From positions 248,001 through 312,000 of the forward strand of contig NZ_JACHBY010000005.1 in NCBI RefSeq assembly GCF_014200495.1: a DNA stretch of 64,000 nucleotides, in the 5' to 3' direction. Below, in pieces: positions 19,321 to 30,500 of the stretch (position 1 is its first letter; every line of letters starts with the position of its first letter). Under the pieces are notes generated by a model, which was given only the letters and a program-made list of their open reading frames with translations, was not told the DNA's origin and searched no databases. Source of the DNA: Mucilaginibacter geliditolerans (lineage in GTDB: Bacteria; Bacteroidota; Bacteroidia; Sphingobacteriales; Sphingobacteriaceae). The translations under genes and the position numbers were made by a program.

Positions 19321-20139
19321 TCAGGCTTGTATAAATGCGACAAAATCGTTGCTTACAGCTTGTTTTCCTTTCTTTGCTTTTCGTGCAAATGCCGCCGGGG
19401 TAGCGCCGCTGTAGCGTTTAAATTCCCTGCTGAGGTGGGATTGATCCGTATAGCCCAGTTCATGAGCTAAGCTGGCAATATTGGAATCGGGATAATGCCA
19501 TAACCGGTTCCGTACCTGCTCAAAGCGCATCAGGCCCGACACATCTTTAACAGAATAGCCAGAAGATTGCTTGAAGTTCCTTTCCAGTGTACGAACCGTG
19601 GCATGGGCCGCCGCTGCTACCTGGCTTACCGGCATGGTGCCGTTTGCCCCCCTCATAGCAAAACCTGCTTTGAATAGCATGCTACTGCTGGCAACATGCA
19701 ATCGTGCATCCAGGAAATACTGTTTTACCTGGGCCAGTGCTTCATCTATCCTGCCGGTTTCAATCGATTTACTCAATGTAGGTTGAAGCTGGGCGATGGG
19801 GTGCTCAAATATGCGCACCCCGCCTTTCCCCGACGGTAGTCCGAGCAGATCGAACACAGTCCAGGGAAAGCACCTGATACCAATGATCTCTAAACGGTTT
19901 TTTGTGTGAAAAATAACAGGCTGATTGAGCAGCCCCATCATAAACGGCGATGGCAATGGCTGCAGGCTTCCATTGGATGAAATGCTGCATAGGCTTCCGA
20001 AATGAAAAATAATTTCAGCGTAGCCATCAGGTTGTACCTCAAAACTCGATTGTTGTTCATCACCGTCCCTTTTGTTGTACCAAAAGCACTTTATGGTATC
20101 CTGTAGCTCTTCAGGAGGGGCGAATTCATGGTGCTGCAT
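19321..20139 (-). CDS. AraC-family transcriptional regulator
   Basis: I prefer the start at 20139 (MQHHEFAPPEELQDTIKCFW, 272 aa), the usual beginning of this N-terminal sensor domain; a longer in-frame form starts at 20211. The N-terminal half has the IKCFWYNK...VQPDGYAEIIFHFG pattern common in these regulators. The C-terminal AraC HTH contains SNIASLAHELGYTDQSHLSREFKRYSG. It is immediately upstream of the FAD monooxygenase on the same strand and is its most likely regulator. Confidence 0.85.
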   Translation of the reverse strand: MQHHEFAPPEELQDTIKCFWYNKRDGDEQQSSFEVQPDGYAEIIFHFGSLCSISSNGSLQPLPSPFMMGLLNQPVIFHTKNRLEIIGIRCFPWTVFDLLGLPSGKGGVRIFEHPIAQLQPTLSKSIETGRIDEALAQVKQYFLDARLHVASSSMLFKAGFAMRGANGTMPVSQVAAAAHATVRTLERNFKQSSGYSVKDVSGLMRFEQVRNRLWHYPDSNIASLAHELGYTDQSHLSREFKRYSGATPAAFARKAKKGKQAVSNDFVAFIQA

Positions 20140-20231
20140 TTTTAAAGATAGGATATTTGAGGCGCATGAAAAACAACCTAAGTCCCGGACCAATGCCAGG
20201 GGCACCTTCATCCGAAGAATTATCTCTCCAT

Positions 20232-21134
20232 TTAATTCAGGTGCCTGTACTCGCTGGGTGATTTTCCTGTCTTTGATTTGAATATCTTTGTAAAGTGCGA
20301 AGGGTGTTCAAAACCAAGGCCGTACGCAATCTCACTGATAGAGTTATTCGTACCCCACAACAATGATTTAGCTTTATCTATCAGTTCCAGGTGGATGTGT
20401 TCCTGAGTAGTTTTACCAGTAAATTTATTTAACAGATCAGATAAATAATTGGGTGAAAGGTTGAGGCGGGAAGCAAAATATTTAACATTTGGCAAGCCGG
20501 TTTCAATCAGGGTGCTTTGTGAAAAATAATCCTTTAATATTTTTTCAAACTGTTGCACCACGTCTGAATTAACTTTTGCCCTGGTATAAAATTGCCGGTC
20601 GTAAAAGCGGTTGCAGTAATTCAACAGGAGTTCGATATTGCTGACGATGAGCCCCTGCGAGTGCTTGTCTATATTTTGCGAATACTCTTTTTCAATCTTT
20701 GCCACGCAATCCTTAATGGTCAGTTTCTCCTCTTCCGAAATATGCAGGGCCTCGTTAGCTTCGTAATTAAAAAAGGAATACTGGTGTATTTTCTTACCCA
20801 AATCGGTGCCATGCATCAAATCAGGATGAATGAACAGCGCCCAACCCTCATCAACAATAACATCCGGACCAGGGGCAATGACCTGCCCGGGTGCCGTGAA
20901 CATCAGGGAACCTTCATTAAAGTCGTAATATCCTTTACCATATTTTAACACGCCTTCAAATTTTTTGCAGGAAATGGTATAAAAGCCAAAACGGTAAAAA
21001 GCATCCACCCTGGGGCGCTTTTCATAAAAATCTGCATGGTCAATCACGCTTATCAGGGGGTGCTTAGGCGACGGGTATTTTACCAGCTTATGCAGGTCGC
21101 TGATAGATTGAAGATCAATGTATTTATCCGGCAT
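20232..21134 (-). CDS. AraC-family transcriptional regulator with cupin-like N-terminus
   Basis: The 300-aa protein has an N-terminal effector region (about 35-120, FNEGSLMFTAPGQVIAPGPD) and a C-terminal AraC HTH (about 200-300, LNLSPNYLSDLLNKFTGK, then ISEIAYGLGFEHPSHFTKIFK and SPSEYR). This N-terminal type is common next to short-chain dehydrogenase genes in Bacteroidota. It follows the SDR gene on the same strand but behind a strong terminator, so it may have its own promoter. Confidence 0.87.
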   Translation of the reverse strand: MPDKYIDLQSISDLHKLVKYPSPKHPLISVIDHADFYEKRPRVDAFYRFGFYTISCKKFEGVLKYGKGYYDFNEGSLMFTAPGQVIAPGPDVIVDEGWALFIHPDLMHGTDLGKKIHQYSFFNYEANEALHISEEEKLTIKDCVAKIEKEYSQNIDKHSQGLIVSNIELLLNYCNRFYDRQFYTRAKVNSDVVQQFEKILKDYFSQSTLIETGLPNVKYFASRLNLSPNYLSDLLNKFTGKTTQEHIHLELIDKAKSLLWGTNNSISEIAYGLGFEHPSHFTKIFKSKTGKSPSEYRHLN

Positions 21135-21160
21135 GTTTTTAATTATTATAAAGTTACCAT

Positions 21161-21200
21161 AAAAAATCTGGCTGCCCGGATTTGGGCAGCCAGATTTTTT
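21161..21200 (-). terminator. Rho-independent terminator overlapping the SDR stop codon
   Basis: A perfect 17-bp stem with core TCTGGCTGCCC has a 6-nt loop, A-run on the left and T-run on the right. Its first bases overlap the SDR stop codon (21199-21201), so ribosomes reach into the hairpin. Confidence 0.85.
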
Positions 21201-22011
21201 AGATGCCTGTTTGGGCAGTCATCATTTTTTTAAAATCCACATCATTCATTTGCTGCCTGGCTTCTATCAATTGCACAGCATCATGACCTACTGGGTAACG
21301 CAATTTTTCAGTGCCATCGGTTGCGGCTTCATAAATAACATCAGCCACTTCGCCAATATTTTCAGACATATCCCAATTATCTAATATGGCTATGAATTTA
21401 TCAAATGCAGGTTTGTATTCTTCTAAACCCTCGGTTCCGAAAAGGTCCATCGAACGCCCGGCAAATTCGGTTTTATAGCCGCCCGGTTCAACTATTTTCA
21501 GATGGATACCCAGCGGATTTAATTCATACTGTATAGATTCTGTCAAACCTTCAACCGCAAATTTAGTTGCATGATAAAGCGACGAGAACGGGAAGGTAAT
21601 TCTTCCACCGACTGAAGAGACGTTGATGATGGTGCCTGATTTTTGTTGCCGCATACCTGGCAATACAGCTTTTGTTACTTCTATCAACCCAAAGAAATTT
21701 ACGTCGAACTGTTGTTTAACCTGTTCTTCGGTAGCGGCCTCCAACGCACCCAGCGCACCATAGCCTGCATTGTTCACCAATACATCAATTTTGCCAAATT
21801 TTTCGATGCCGGCTGCCACCGCATTTTGTATGCTTAGCTTATCAGTTACATCCAATTTGCTGATAAAAACATTGTCAAGTGTAGTTAATTCTGTTTCTTT
21901 TTCGGGTGAACGCATAGTGGCGATCACGTTCCAGCCATTGGTATGAAATAGTTTAGCGGTCTCTTTTCCAAACCCTGACGAAACACCTGTTATTAATACT
22001 GTCTTTTTCAT
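21199..22011 (-). CDS. short-chain dehydrogenase/reductase (SDR), classical type
   Basis: The 270-aa cytoplasmic oxidoreductase has the NAD(P)-binding motif TGVSSGFG (8-15), the NNAGYG motif near 81-86, and the catalytic Ser-Tyr-Lys set in INVSSVGG and LYHATK. The Rossmann fold is of normal length. The substrate is unknown. It is probably regulated by the AraC gene downstream, an arrangement often seen in this phylum. Confidence 0.9.
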   Translation of the reverse strand: MKKTVLITGVSSGFGKETAKLFHTNGWNVIATMRSPEKETELTTLDNVFISKLDVTDKLSIQNAVAAGIEKFGKIDVLVNNAGYGALGALEAATEEQVKQQFDVNFFGLIEVTKAVLPGMRQQKSGTIINVSSVGGRITFPFSSLYHATKFAVEGLTESIQYELNPLGIHLKIVEPGGYKTEFAGRSMDLFGTEGLEEYKPAFDKFIAILDNWDMSENIGEVADVIYEAATDGTEKLRYPVGHDAVQLIEARQQMNDVDFKKMMTAQTGI

Positions 22012-22437
22012 TGCTTTATATTTTTAATTTCTAAAGCAAAGGTGAGGTTAAGGGCACTGCCTGATTTATACGTTTCAACTGATCCCTTATACATTTCGGG
22101 TATAAGCAAAAAATTATATTGTTTTTTTGACCTTAAGGGAATATGCCCGAACTGTTTTTTAACAACTCGGATGAACCGGTAAACCGTCACGATAAATTAA
22201 CTGCCCTAATATGCCGCAGGCAATGAATATTTTTTATCATAAAAAGGGAAATACCGTAACCCGTTCACAATCGTTCTTAAAATGGGGATATTAAAAACAA
22301 CGGTTTGAAAGGAAAGCCAATATTTAGCGCGGTTTAAACTTGCAAAACGATATTTAATATATATGATGAGAGCCAAATCAAAACCAGTTCATAGCATAAG
22401 TGCAGCGGAATACAGTAATAATTCTAAAGATCTAAAA
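22012..22437. other. intergenic region between SDR and PQQ dehydrogenase genes
   Basis: About 420 bp between divergent genes must hold both promoters. I see no strong palindrome or repeat and no convincing gene; the small minus-strand frame at 22008-22190 has no coding character. Confidence 0.4.
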
Positions 22438-24633
22438 ATGAAAAAAAAACATTTGCTATATGTTATTGGGAGTACTGCAGCCTTAATAGCCATATTTAGT
22501 TTCATTTTATATTCACAAACAGACAACCAGGATTGGCCCGTTACCGGAGGAGGTAAAACAAATATCAGGTACTCATCATTAAAACAAATTGATACAAACA
22601 ATGTAAGCCGTTTACAGGTGGCCTGGGTTTATCATTCTGAGAATAATGATAGTACAAAATTCGAAATTATGGAGTGTAATCCAATTGTTATAGGCCGTAC
22701 ATTGTTTGGTGTTTCCCCAAAAATGAAGCTATTTGCAATTGATGCGGTTACAGGTAAGGAAAAATGGCATTTTGATCCATCGGATAGCATAGCAAATAAA
22801 ATATGGCATCGCGGTGGAGTAAATATGAACAGGGGGGTTACTTATTGGGCTGAAGGGAAAGACCAGCGTATAATTTACACAACTGGTCCTATTGTTTTGG
22901 AAGTCAATGCAAATACCGGCCAGCTTATCCAATCCTTTGGCAAAAACGGCGGAATAAATTTGGCAATAGGATTAGATAGGGATCCGAAAAAACTCTCCGT
23001 AACCCCAACTTCTCCGGTAATGATCTATAAAAATCTCTTTTTTGTAGGCGGTGCTGTAAACGAAGAGACACCCGGGCATATTCGGGCCTTTGATGTAAAA
23101 ACGGGCATTCAGAAATGGATATTTCATACTGTTCCTTATCCCGGTGAAGCTGGGTATAAAACATGGCAAGATAAAAAGGCCTATAAATGGGTTGGATCAA
23201 CCAATAGCTGGGGTGGTTTTAGCCTTGATGAGAAAAGGGGGATATTATACGCTCCGATTGGTAGTCCAACGAATGACTTTTATGGTGGTAACAGATTAGG
23301 AAAGGGTCTTTATGGAAATTGCCTTGTTGCACTGAATGCGGTAACAGGCAAATTATTATGGAATTTCCAAAATGTGCATCACGATGTATGGGATATGGAT
23401 TTGCCAACGCCCCCGTCGTTGATAACAGTAATGCACAATGGTGAAAAAACAGATGCGGTTGCCCAAACCACAAAAACCGGTTTCGTCTTCGTGCTTGACA
23501 GGGTGACCGGCAAGCCAATTTTTCCGATTATAGAAAAACCGGTACACACTAATACCTCACTTGAAGGAGAAAGATTATGGCCAACTCAGCCATTCCCCGT
23601 ATTACCAAAACCTTTTGCCCGGCAAACAATAACGGAGGCAGATCTTAATACGTTAGTAAGTGATGCTTCTTTTCAGGATATAAAGAGGCGGTTTCATACT
23701 TATCGCTCGGATGGGATATTTACCCCGCCCAGCGTTAAGGGAACTTTGGTTTTTCCCGGATATGATGGTGGAGGCGAGTGGGGAGGGGGAGCAGTAGATC
23801 CCGAAACCAATATTATGTATATAAACAATAATGAAATGGCCTGGGTGTTGAATATGGTGAAAAACAAGGAGGTTAAGAATAGTGGTAAAAGTAATTATGC
23901 AACTAACCTGGAAGCTGGTAGGGGTTTATATATGAAGAACTGTATGGGTTGCCACGGCCCTCAGCGTTTGGGTGGAGGTAATTATCCCTCTCTTATAGGC
24001 GCGGAAAAAAAATACAATACAGCGCAGTTTTTTGAATTGCTTTCTACCGGGAGGAGAATGATGCCGGGGTTTAACCAATTGACAAAAACAGAACGACTGG
24101 CAATTGCTTCTTTTATACTTAATCTTAAAACAGAGCAAAAGAAACCGTATAGCGCAAGCGAAACCTTAGCCAAGTCTAACATTCCTCCGCAGCAAACCTA
24201 TGGCTTTACCGGGTATAATAAATTTTTAACAAAAGATGGATATCCGGCGATCAGTCCTCCCTGGGGAACATTGACTGCTATTAACCTTAATACAGGAAAA
24301 CAGGTATGGAAAATTCCCTTTGGTGAATTTGAAGAATTGAAAGCGAAAGGTATACCTACAACAGGCAGGGAAAACTTCGGAGGCCCTGTTGTAACAGCCG
24401 GAGGGTTATTATTTATTGCGGCAACTGCGGATGGAAAATTCAGAGCCATTAGTAAAAGTTCAGGGGAAATTTTATTTGAAACGGATCTGCCTGCAGCAGG
24501 ATCAGCTACCCCGGCGGTATATTCCGTCGATGGAAAAGAATATGTAGTGATCGCCTGCGGAGGATCTAAAAATAAGGATGTAGTTAAAAAAAGTGATACG
24601 TATGTGGCTTTTTCGTTGCCAACAAATCAATAA
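22438..24633 (+). CDS. PQQ-dependent dehydrogenase with inserted cytochrome c domain
   Basis: The start at 22438 (MKKKHLLYVIGSTAALIAIF) gives an N-terminal anchor or signal and 731 aa; an in-frame ATG at 22363 is less likely. The beta-propeller begins DWPVTGGGKTNIRYSSLKQI and has the quinoprotein blade repeats (LFAIDAVTGKEKW, IRAFDVKTGIQKW, LVALNAVTGKLLWN, LTAINLNTGKQVW). A cytochrome c domain with CMGCH (C502, C505, H506) is inserted before the last propeller blades. It should be an electron-donating sugar or alcohol dehydrogenase in the periplasm. Rhamnosidase genes follow after 209 bp on the same strand, so oxidation of a released sugar is possible but only inferred. Confidence 0.88.
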   Translation: MKKKHLLYVIGSTAALIAIFSFILYSQTDNQDWPVTGGGKTNIRYSSLKQIDTNNVSRLQVAWVYHSENNDSTKFEIMECNPIVIGRTLFGVSPKMKLFAIDAVTGKEKWHFDPSDSIANKIWHRGGVNMNRGVTYWAEGKDQRIIYTTGPIVLEVNANTGQLIQSFGKNGGINLAIGLDRDPKKLSVTPTSPVMIYKNLFFVGGAVNEETPGHIRAFDVKTGIQKWIFHTVPYPGEAGYKTWQDKKAYKWVGSTNSWGGFSLDEKRGILYAPIGSPTNDFYGGNRLGKGLYGNCLVALNAVTGKLLWNFQNVHHDVWDMDLPTPPSLITVMHNGEKTDAVAQTTKTGFVFVLDRVTGKPIFPIIEKPVHTNTSLEGERLWPTQPFPVLPKPFARQTITEADLNTLVSDASFQDIKRRFHTYRSDGIFTPPSVKGTLVFPGYDGGGEWGGGAVDPETNIMYINNNEMAWVLNMVKNKEVKNSGKSNYATNLEAGRGLYMKNCMGCHGPQRLGGGNYPSLIGAEKKYNTAQFFELLSTGRRMMPGFNQLTKTERLAIASFILNLKTEQKKPYSASETLAKSNIPPQQTYGFTGYNKFLTKDGYPAISPPWGTLTAINLNTGKQVWKIPFGEFEELKAKGIPTTGRENFGGPVVTAGGLLFIAATADGKFRAISKSSGEILFETDLPAAGSATPAVYSVDGKEYVVIACGGSKNKDVVKKSDTYVAFSLPTNQ

Positions 24634-24842
24634 GCGGGTAGCGTATCAATCAGGTTGTTGCTGAATAGCAAGTTGATGATGGTGAGCTGTGATATGCCTT
24701 TCTGATGATTATGTACTGATCGGATGGATTTAAATTTATTGAAGGGGGTGGCTACTCTGCGGCACAACACAGTACAGTACGCTTTATATATTCCTATTAT
24801 CTAATTTGCCTCCTCAATAAAACCATATTATAATTCACAAAG

Positions 24843-27557
24843 ATGAGAAAGATGTTATTCATGTTCCTTGCCCTGTTTATGGGTGGGGTTTGTTATGCTC
24901 AACTAAAAGTTCAACACCTGCTTACCGAAAACCTGGTTAACCCACTCAGCGTTGATGCGCCGGTTCCGCGGTTTAGCTGGCAGCTGACTGAAAGCGATAA
25001 GCAAAATGTAATGCAAACCGCCTATGAAATAAAAGTAAGTACCGAAGCACCGGCCGGTAAAGGCAAACAGGATGTTTGGAATAGCGGCAAAGTATCATCA
25101 GGCGAATCTTTGTATATTAATTACAACGGTAGTCCGCTACAATCAGGCCGGCGCTATTTTTGGCAGGTTAAAGTGTGGGATAATTATGGTAAATCTTCAG
25201 GTTGGAGTGCAATTGCCTGGTGGCAAATGGGCTTGCTTACTGTTGCCGACTGGAGTGCCAAATGGATAACGCCTGGTTTTACAGACAATTCACCTTTACA
25301 GCCAAGCCCGCTTTTTCGTAAAGATTTTCATCTGGATAAAAAGATCCGCTCAGCAACTGCTTATATAACAGCACATGGTTTGTATGAGGCTACTATAAAC
25401 GGGCAGCGTGTTGGCGATGCCTATTTAACCCCTGGCTGGACGAGCTATAACAAGCGCCTGCAATACCAGGCTTATGATGTTACCGCATTGTTGCAACAGG
25501 GTAATAATGCCGTTGGGGCGATGTTAGGTAGTGGCTGGTACCGGGGCCATGTGGGGTATGACCCAACACCAAATTTGTATGGTAAAGATATTGCCCTATT
25601 ATTTCAATTGCAGATTATCTATACTGATGGCTCTACTGCAACCATCGTTTCGGATGATAGCTGGAAATCGTCGACCTCGGCTATTCGCAGTTCTGAAATT
25701 TATTATGGCGAAACCATTGACGCACGGAAAGCGCAACCGGGATGGGCCACCACAAAATTTGATGATAAAGGTTGGTCGGGCGTAATTGTGCAGGATTTTC
25801 CTAAGGATATATTGATAGCAACTATTAATGAACCGGTAAAACAACATGAAACATTTAAACCGGTAAGAATATTTAAAACACCTAAAGGCGAGCAGGTGAT
25901 TGATTTTGGGCAGAATCTGGTAGGCTGGGTGAAATTCAAAGTAACCGGCAAAGCTGGTGACACTATAAAACTTTCACATGCCGAAGTACTGGATAAGCCG
26001 GGTGATTTTTATACCGATAATTTGCGCAGTGCCAAATCGCAGGATATTTATGTGCTTAGCGGTAAAGGCGAAGAAACTTTTGAGCCTCATTTTACCTGGC
26101 AGGGTTTTAGGTTTGTTAAAGTTGAAGGTTATCCCGGAGAAATTAAGCCGGAGAATTTTACGGCCATTACCCTTTACTCGGATATGAAACCGATGGGGAC
26201 ATTTACCTGCTCCAATCCAATGATAAACCAGTTGCAGCATAATATACAATGGGGCCAGAAAGGTAACTTTTTAGATGTCCCTACAGATTGCCCGCAGCGT
26301 GATGAACGTTTAGGCTGGACAGGCGATGCGCAGGTATTCTCCCGCACGGCATCGTATAATATGAATGTACATAACTTTTTTGCTAAATGGCTAAAGGATG
26401 TGGCAGCCGATCAATACAGCAGCGGAAGTGTACCCCATGTAATACCCGATGTTATTAAGCGGAAAGGCAGTGAGCCGGGCGGTAGTGCCGGATGGTCTGA
26501 TGTATCAACCATCGTTCCCTGGAATATGTATCTGGCTTATGGTGATAAGCGCATACTGGAAAACCAATACAGCAGCATGAAGGCATGGGTTGATTATATG
26601 CAGCACCAAAGTAAAAATAACTTATGGAATACCGGATCGCATTTCGGCGACTGGCTATTTTATAGTGTAAATGATGATAACGATGGGTCGTCGGCTATTA
26701 CGAGCAAATATTTGATAGCCCAATGTTTTTATGCTTATTCAACCAGTTTATTAGTAAATGCGGCACAGGTATTAGGTAAAACAGATGATGTAACCTATTA
26801 CAAAGGGCTGCTTGAAAAAGTTAAAGATGCTTTTGTAAAAGAATATGTAACACCGAATGGGCTCATCTCATCAGATACGCAAACGGCCTATGTACTGGCC
26901 CTGCAATTTGATATGCTGCCCGAAAATTTAAGGCAGCAGGCAGCAGACAGGCTGGTAGTTAATGTAAGAAGATATGGTAATCACTTAACTACCGGCTTTT
27001 TAGGTACACCATATCTTTGCCATGTGCTAAGCAGGTTTGGATATACCGATGTTGCTTATAAGCTTTTATTGCAGGATACTTATCCATCATGGTTATATCC
27101 TGTAAAGATGGGCGCAACCACCATTTGGGAAAGATGGGATGGCATAAGGCCTGATGGATCATTCGAGGCAGCTTCGATGAACTCATTTAACCATTATTCC
27201 TACGGTGCCATTGGCGATTGGATGTATCGTGTAGTTTCAGGTATCGATACTAAGGATGACGGCCCTGGGTATAAACAGATTACCATTAAACCACATCCGG
27301 GAGGCGATTTTACTTATGCCTCGGCAGATTATGAAACAGGTTACGGGGCTGTTAGCTCACACTGGAAGTTAGAAGCCAATAATTTGGTACTGGATGTTGT
27401 AATACCCGCAAATACTACCGCAACTATTTATGTTCCGGTAAAAGAAAAAAGCCAGGTAACAGAAAACGGTAAGGCGGTAGATACGCAATCTGTTGATGGT
27501 TATGTAGCCGTTAATGCAGGCTCCGGCAATTATCATTTCAGCAGCACAGGGTTTTAA
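24843..27557 (+). CDS. GH78 family alpha-L-rhamnosidase, secreted
   Basis: The 904-aa protein has a signal peptide (FMGGVCYAQ) and the complete GH78 layout: Ig-like N-terminus (LTENLVNPLSVDAPVPRFSW), two beta domains (about 140-440), the (alpha/alpha)6 barrel and a C-terminal beta sandwich. The active-site motif TDCPQRDERLGWTGDAQ contains D482 and E488, and a second catalytic-type Glu lies in GATTIWERWDG. It is a paralogue of the GH78 at the left of the window but with the canonical motif. GH106 follows 13 bp downstream, so the two rhamnosidases are one operon. Confidence 0.93.
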   Translation: MRKMLFMFLALFMGGVCYAQLKVQHLLTENLVNPLSVDAPVPRFSWQLTESDKQNVMQTAYEIKVSTEAPAGKGKQDVWNSGKVSSGESLYINYNGSPLQSGRRYFWQVKVWDNYGKSSGWSAIAWWQMGLLTVADWSAKWITPGFTDNSPLQPSPLFRKDFHLDKKIRSATAYITAHGLYEATINGQRVGDAYLTPGWTSYNKRLQYQAYDVTALLQQGNNAVGAMLGSGWYRGHVGYDPTPNLYGKDIALLFQLQIIYTDGSTATIVSDDSWKSSTSAIRSSEIYYGETIDARKAQPGWATTKFDDKGWSGVIVQDFPKDILIATINEPVKQHETFKPVRIFKTPKGEQVIDFGQNLVGWVKFKVTGKAGDTIKLSHAEVLDKPGDFYTDNLRSAKSQDIYVLSGKGEETFEPHFTWQGFRFVKVEGYPGEIKPENFTAITLYSDMKPMGTFTCSNPMINQLQHNIQWGQKGNFLDVPTDCPQRDERLGWTGDAQVFSRTASYNMNVHNFFAKWLKDVAADQYSSGSVPHVIPDVIKRKGSEPGGSAGWSDVSTIVPWNMYLAYGDKRILENQYSSMKAWVDYMQHQSKNNLWNTGSHFGDWLFYSVNDDNDGSSAITSKYLIAQCFYAYSTSLLVNAAQVLGKTDDVTYYKGLLEKVKDAFVKEYVTPNGLISSDTQTAYVLALQFDMLPENLRQQAADRLVVNVRRYGNHLTTGFLGTPYLCHVLSRFGYTDVAYKLLLQDTYPSWLYPVKMGATTIWERWDGIRPDGSFEAASMNSFNHYSYGAIGDWMYRVVSGIDTKDDGPGYKQITIKPHPGGDFTYASADYETGYGAVSSHWKLEANNLVLDVVIPANTTATIYVPVKEKSQVTENGKAVDTQSVDGYVAVNAGSGNYHFSSTGF

Positions 27558-27570
27558 TGAATTATAAATC

Positions 27571-30500
27571 ATGAGTGGATGTAAGAAACATCTTTGTTTG
27601 CTGATGTTGCTGTTTGGCTGTAGTTATGGTTATGGTCAAAAAATTGATGTCATCAAAAAGGGTTTCTTAAATCCGCCCGATTCTGCCAAACCCGGTGTAT
27701 ACTGGTATTTTATGGATGGCAATATGACCAAAGAATCCGTAACTGCCGACCTCGAATCAATGAAGAAAGCAGGTATTGGTAATGTGATTTTTTTGGAGGT
27801 AAATGTGGGTTTGCCGGTAGGTAAGGTTGATTTTTTGAGCGAGGAATGGCAGGGTATTTTTAAACACGCTGTAAGCGAAAGTAAACGTTTAGGGATTGAG
27901 ATTACACTAGGCATAGGCCCCGGTTGGACGGGTAGTGGCGGCCCATGGGTGCCTGCCGATCAATCCATGCAGCATTTGGTTCCGGCTGCAATTACAGTTA
28001 CCGGAGGGACACGGCAAAAAATACAATTGCCTTTACCCGCACCCAGAGAACCATTTTTTGGCGAAGGCGTTTTTACACCCGAATTAAAAAAGCAATGGCT
28101 GGATTACTATAAAAATGTGGCAGTGTTAGCCTACCCGACACCATTAAAAAGCAGCAAGATAAATGATATAGATGAAAAAGCCTTGTACTATCGGGCGCCC
28201 TATTCTTCCGTGGCAGGCGTAAAGCAATTTTTGCCTTCAAAACTGAAATACGATGAGGTTTCACCGGAATCTATCATCGCCAAAAAAAATATTATTGATA
28301 TTACCGATAAAATGCAGCCGGATGGAACATTGGTTTGGGATGTACCGCCAGGAAACTGGACCATTATACGTTTTGCAAGCCGTAACAATGGTGCAATTAC
28401 CCGGCCTGCACCGGTAACCGGCTTAGGTTTTGAGTCTGATAAATTTGATACGGTTGCTTTAAACGCTCACCTGGATAATTATATAGGCAAACTTTTGAAA
28501 AAGATTGGTCAGCCTGATGCCAGATCAGCAGGTGGCTTGAAACGCCTGCACATGGATAGCTGGGAAATGGGATCCCAAAACTGGACAGGCCATTTCCGTG
28601 AGGAGTTTATAAAGCGCAGAGGATATGACCCTCTGCCATTTTACCCCGTATATGCAGGCAATATAGTTGAAAGCCCGGAAATCAGTGAGCGATTTTTATG
28701 GGATCTGCGCCAAACTTCAAATGAACTGGTGCTGGAGTATCATGCTGGTCAGGTAAAAAAATATGCACATAAAAACGGATTAGGCTTATCAATTGAGCCT
28801 TATGATATGAATCCATCTGCCGACCTGGAGCTTGGTTCAGTTGCTGATTGGGTAATGAGTGAATTTTGGAGCAAAGGCTATGGCTTCAATTCTTCCTTTA
28901 GCTGCTTTGAGGCAACTTCGGTAGCGCATATCAAAGGGCAGGCAATAATGCCTTCTGAATCATTCACCGCTCAAAATGATGAAGGCTGGCGGCAATACCC
29001 GGGTTCCATGAAAAACCAGGGCGATTGGGCCTTTGCAACCGGGATAAACAGGTTTGTGTTCCACACATTTATAAACCAGATGCTAAATGATACCCTGCGC
29101 CCCGGTATGACGATGGGACCCTACGGTGTACACTGGGACCGTGGCCAAACCTGGTGGCCTATGGTAAGCGGCTATCATAATTATATTACAAAATGCCAGT
29201 ATATATTACAGCAGGGTAAGGCAGTTGCCGATGTTTTATATTTAACGCCTGAGGGCGCGCCGCATGTGTTCCGCCCGCCATCCTCCGCACTAACCGGTAA
29301 TGATACCATACCCGACAGGCGGGGGTATAATTTTGACGGATGCTCGCCTTTACAATTATATACAGCTACTGTTAAAAACGGCTTGATCGTTTTCCCATCC
29401 GGAGCATCATATCATTTGCTGGTAATGCCTGCGGTAAAAACCATGACGCCTGCTTTGCTGGCAAAAATACTTGCGTTGGTAAAAGCTGGTGCTATGGTAG
29501 TGGGTTCGCCACCGGTAAAATCTCCAGGCTTATCGGGCTATCCTGCTTGCGATCAGCTGGTACAAACCATGGCCCAATCACTTTGGGGCCCGGTTAGCGG
29601 CCCTGCAGCGGAAACAACACGTCATTATGGTTCAGGAAAAATAATCTTCGGCGGTGCGCTGGATAAACAAATAGATGACCTGTATCCTGAATATAATTTA
29701 ACAGCCGATATCTTAAAGTCGATGGGCGTAGCTGTTGATTTTAAATCAGATAATGCAGTCCGTTACACCCATCGTATTTCACCTGCCTGGGATATCTATT
29801 TTGTATCCAATACAACAGCCACGCCTGAAAAAGTAAATGCAGTATTCCGCAGCACAAAAGGAGCCCCCGAGCTATGGAACCCTATAAGCGGAGAAATCAG
29901 GAAACTTAACCAGTTTTCGGTAAAAGGGTCTCAAACTACTGTGCCATTGCAATTTGATTCCTATCAAAGTTATTTTATCGTATTTAACAAAAATGTCGCT
30001 TCAAAGGCTGCGTTAAATCAATCAAATTTCCCAACCTTTAAAACACTTACCTCCTTAAACGGGCCGTGGCAGGTTTCATTCAATACTAAATTTGGCGGAC
30101 CTAAAAGCGCCACTTTTAATGAGCTAACCGATTGGACTAAAAACCAGGATGATGGTATTAAATACTATTCCGGTATTGCTGTTTATCATAAAGACTTTAA
30201 CCTGCCTCAGGCTATTTCAGCAACAAAGGGCAAGATCTACTTAGACCTGGGTGATATAAAGAACCTGGCAAGGATAAAACTGAATGGTAAAGATTTAGGT
30301 GTGCTTTGGACAGCACCATGGAGAATTGATGTTACCGGGGCTCTAAAAAAACAAAATCATTTAGAGATAGAAGTGGCCAACCTTTGGGTAAACCGGCTTA
30401 TCGGAGATGAAAAATTACCTGATGACGGTGTGAAAAACGGTCAATGGCCTGATTGGTTAATCAAAGGATTGCCGCGCACATCAGGCAGGGTTACATTTGC

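Noticed and set aside
22008..22190. 60-codon minus-strand ORF upstream of SDR
   Set aside because: It overlaps the SDR start and lies in the expected promoter region; no coding character.
27882..27893. GTAAACGTTTAG as another LacI-type operator
   Set aside because: It lies inside the GH106 coding sequence and lacks the outer C/G pair of the CAAACGTTTG core.
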